This document shows positions 63,798 through 64,000 of a stretch of 64,000 nucleotides of DNA, piece after piece. The notes below the pieces were generated by a model, which saw nothing but the letters and a program-made list of their open reading frames with translations, was not told where the DNA came from and did no database searches. How positions within the stretch are numbered: the stretch's first letter is position 1; each line of letters starts with the position of its first letter. This DNA comes from Shimia marina (GTDB lineage Bacteria; Pseudomonadota; Alphaproteobacteria; Rhodobacterales; Rhodobacteraceae). A program made the position numbers and the translations under genes. The stretch lies in contig NZ_CYPW01000027.1 of NCBI RefSeq assembly GCF_001458175.1, positions 566,239 through 630,238 on the forward strand. Reading direction: 5' to 3'.

Positions 63798-64000
63798 CAC
63801 CCTTCTTCGTCGACAACGGCAAACAACGTTGGCACAGCCGGACAAGGTGCCAGATCATTCTGTACGATGTCAGACAGGCGGGTCTGGTGCAGAAACACGT
63901 AAACATGCGCAGACAACCCTTCCCACAGACGGTTCGCCATGGATTGCGCCCGTGATCCGCTAGAACCGCACTCGCACCCGCGCCAGTGTGCAGCGCAGAG
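63797..64000 (-). CDS. Rrf2/IscR-type transcriptional regulator, C-terminal part (5' end outside window)
   Basis: The frame enters from the right edge and gives 67 residues, beginning 'LCAAHWRGCECGSSGSRAQS' and continuing 'MANRLWEGLSAHVYVFLHQT' and 'RLSDIVQNDLAPC'. Rrf2 proteins of the IscR group bind a [2Fe-2S] cluster through closely spaced cysteines placed before a W..l...v..fl helix, as seen here. It is the first gene of the iscR-iscS-sufBCD-sufS order and probably represses the operon when Fe-S supply is adequate. The DNA-binding domain is outside the window. Confidence 0.85.
   Translation of the reverse strand, partial: LCAAHWRGCECGSSGSRAQSMANRLWEGLSAHVYVFLHQTRLSDIVQNDLAPCPAVPTLFAVVDEEG

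Overview
The window looks like chromosomal DNA of a marine Rhodobacteraceae (Roseobacter-group) alphaproteobacterium. The signs are moderately GC-rich coding sequence, a ChpT-type phosphotransfer protein, the rplU-rpmA-...-obgE-proB-proA and iscR-iscS-sufB-sufC-sufD-sufS gene orders, an extended ribosomal protein bL21, and a DMSP demethylation gene set. All assignments come from reading the sequence and translations; no database search was run.

Layout. (1) 1-6 kb: the end of a chpT-like gene converges on a long minus-strand run: rplU, rpmA, a LysE-type exporter, a GNAT acetyltransferase, obgE, proB, proA. (2) 6-10.4 kb: a DUF2059 protein, tRNA-Ser(CGA), two tRNA-Asn(GTT) copies in a 239-bp tandem duplication, a metallo-beta-lactamase-fold hydrolase and an EnvZ-like histidine kinase. 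(3) 10.5-18 kb: a nonulosonic (sialic-type) acid surface-sugar locus made of two convergent operons. One holds neuB, three glycan-transfer genes and neuC; the other holds neuA, an SDR and a Gfo/Idh oxidoreductase. (4) 18-28 kb: an LpxL-like acyltransferase, rlmE, a Ppx/GppA phosphatase, a one-carbon trio (98-aa protein, MetF-like, methyl-THF:corrinoid methyltransferase), an acyl-CoA ligase and a BrkB protein. A 1.2-kb stretch without clear genes follows, with strong inverted repeats and a possible anti-Shine-Dalgarno small RNA. (5) 28-38 kb: a small exported barrel-like protein, a 260-bp MITE-like element, the selenium pair mnmH and selD (selD fused to a flavoprotein domain), nucleoside hydrolase, SelO, an EEP nuclease, a PhzF protein, a Fur-family regulator and a MobA-like nucleotidyltransferase. 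(6) 38-41.6 kb: a 1170-residue secreted glycosidase-RTX fusion. (7) 42-50.7 kb: a LysR regulator divergent from a compact DMSP uptake and demethylation cluster (acyl-CoA dehydrogenase, acyl-CoA ligase, DmdA, BCCT transporter, crotonase, GlxA/AraC regulator). (8) 50.8-56.1 kb: a complete type II-C CRISPR-Cas system: nine identical 36-bp repeats with eight spacers, cas2, cas1, cas9 and a tracrRNA divergent from cas9. (9) 56.3-64 kb: tRNA-Arg(CCG), a palindromic intergenic repeat and the Suf Fe-S assembly operon headed by an Rrf2/IscR-type regulator that runs off the window.

How the parts connect. The DMSP cluster would import DMSP (BCCT), demethylate it to methylmercaptopropionate with transfer of the methyl to THF (DmdA), and process the acid through CoA ligation, oxidation and hydration. 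The MetF-like enzyme at 22 kb could oxidise the resulting methyl-THF. SelD would supply selenophosphate to MnmH for wobble-uridine selenation. SufBCD, SufS and the second cysteine desulfurase form one Fe-S assembly unit. The CRISPR locus contains every part a type II-C system needs and appears intact.
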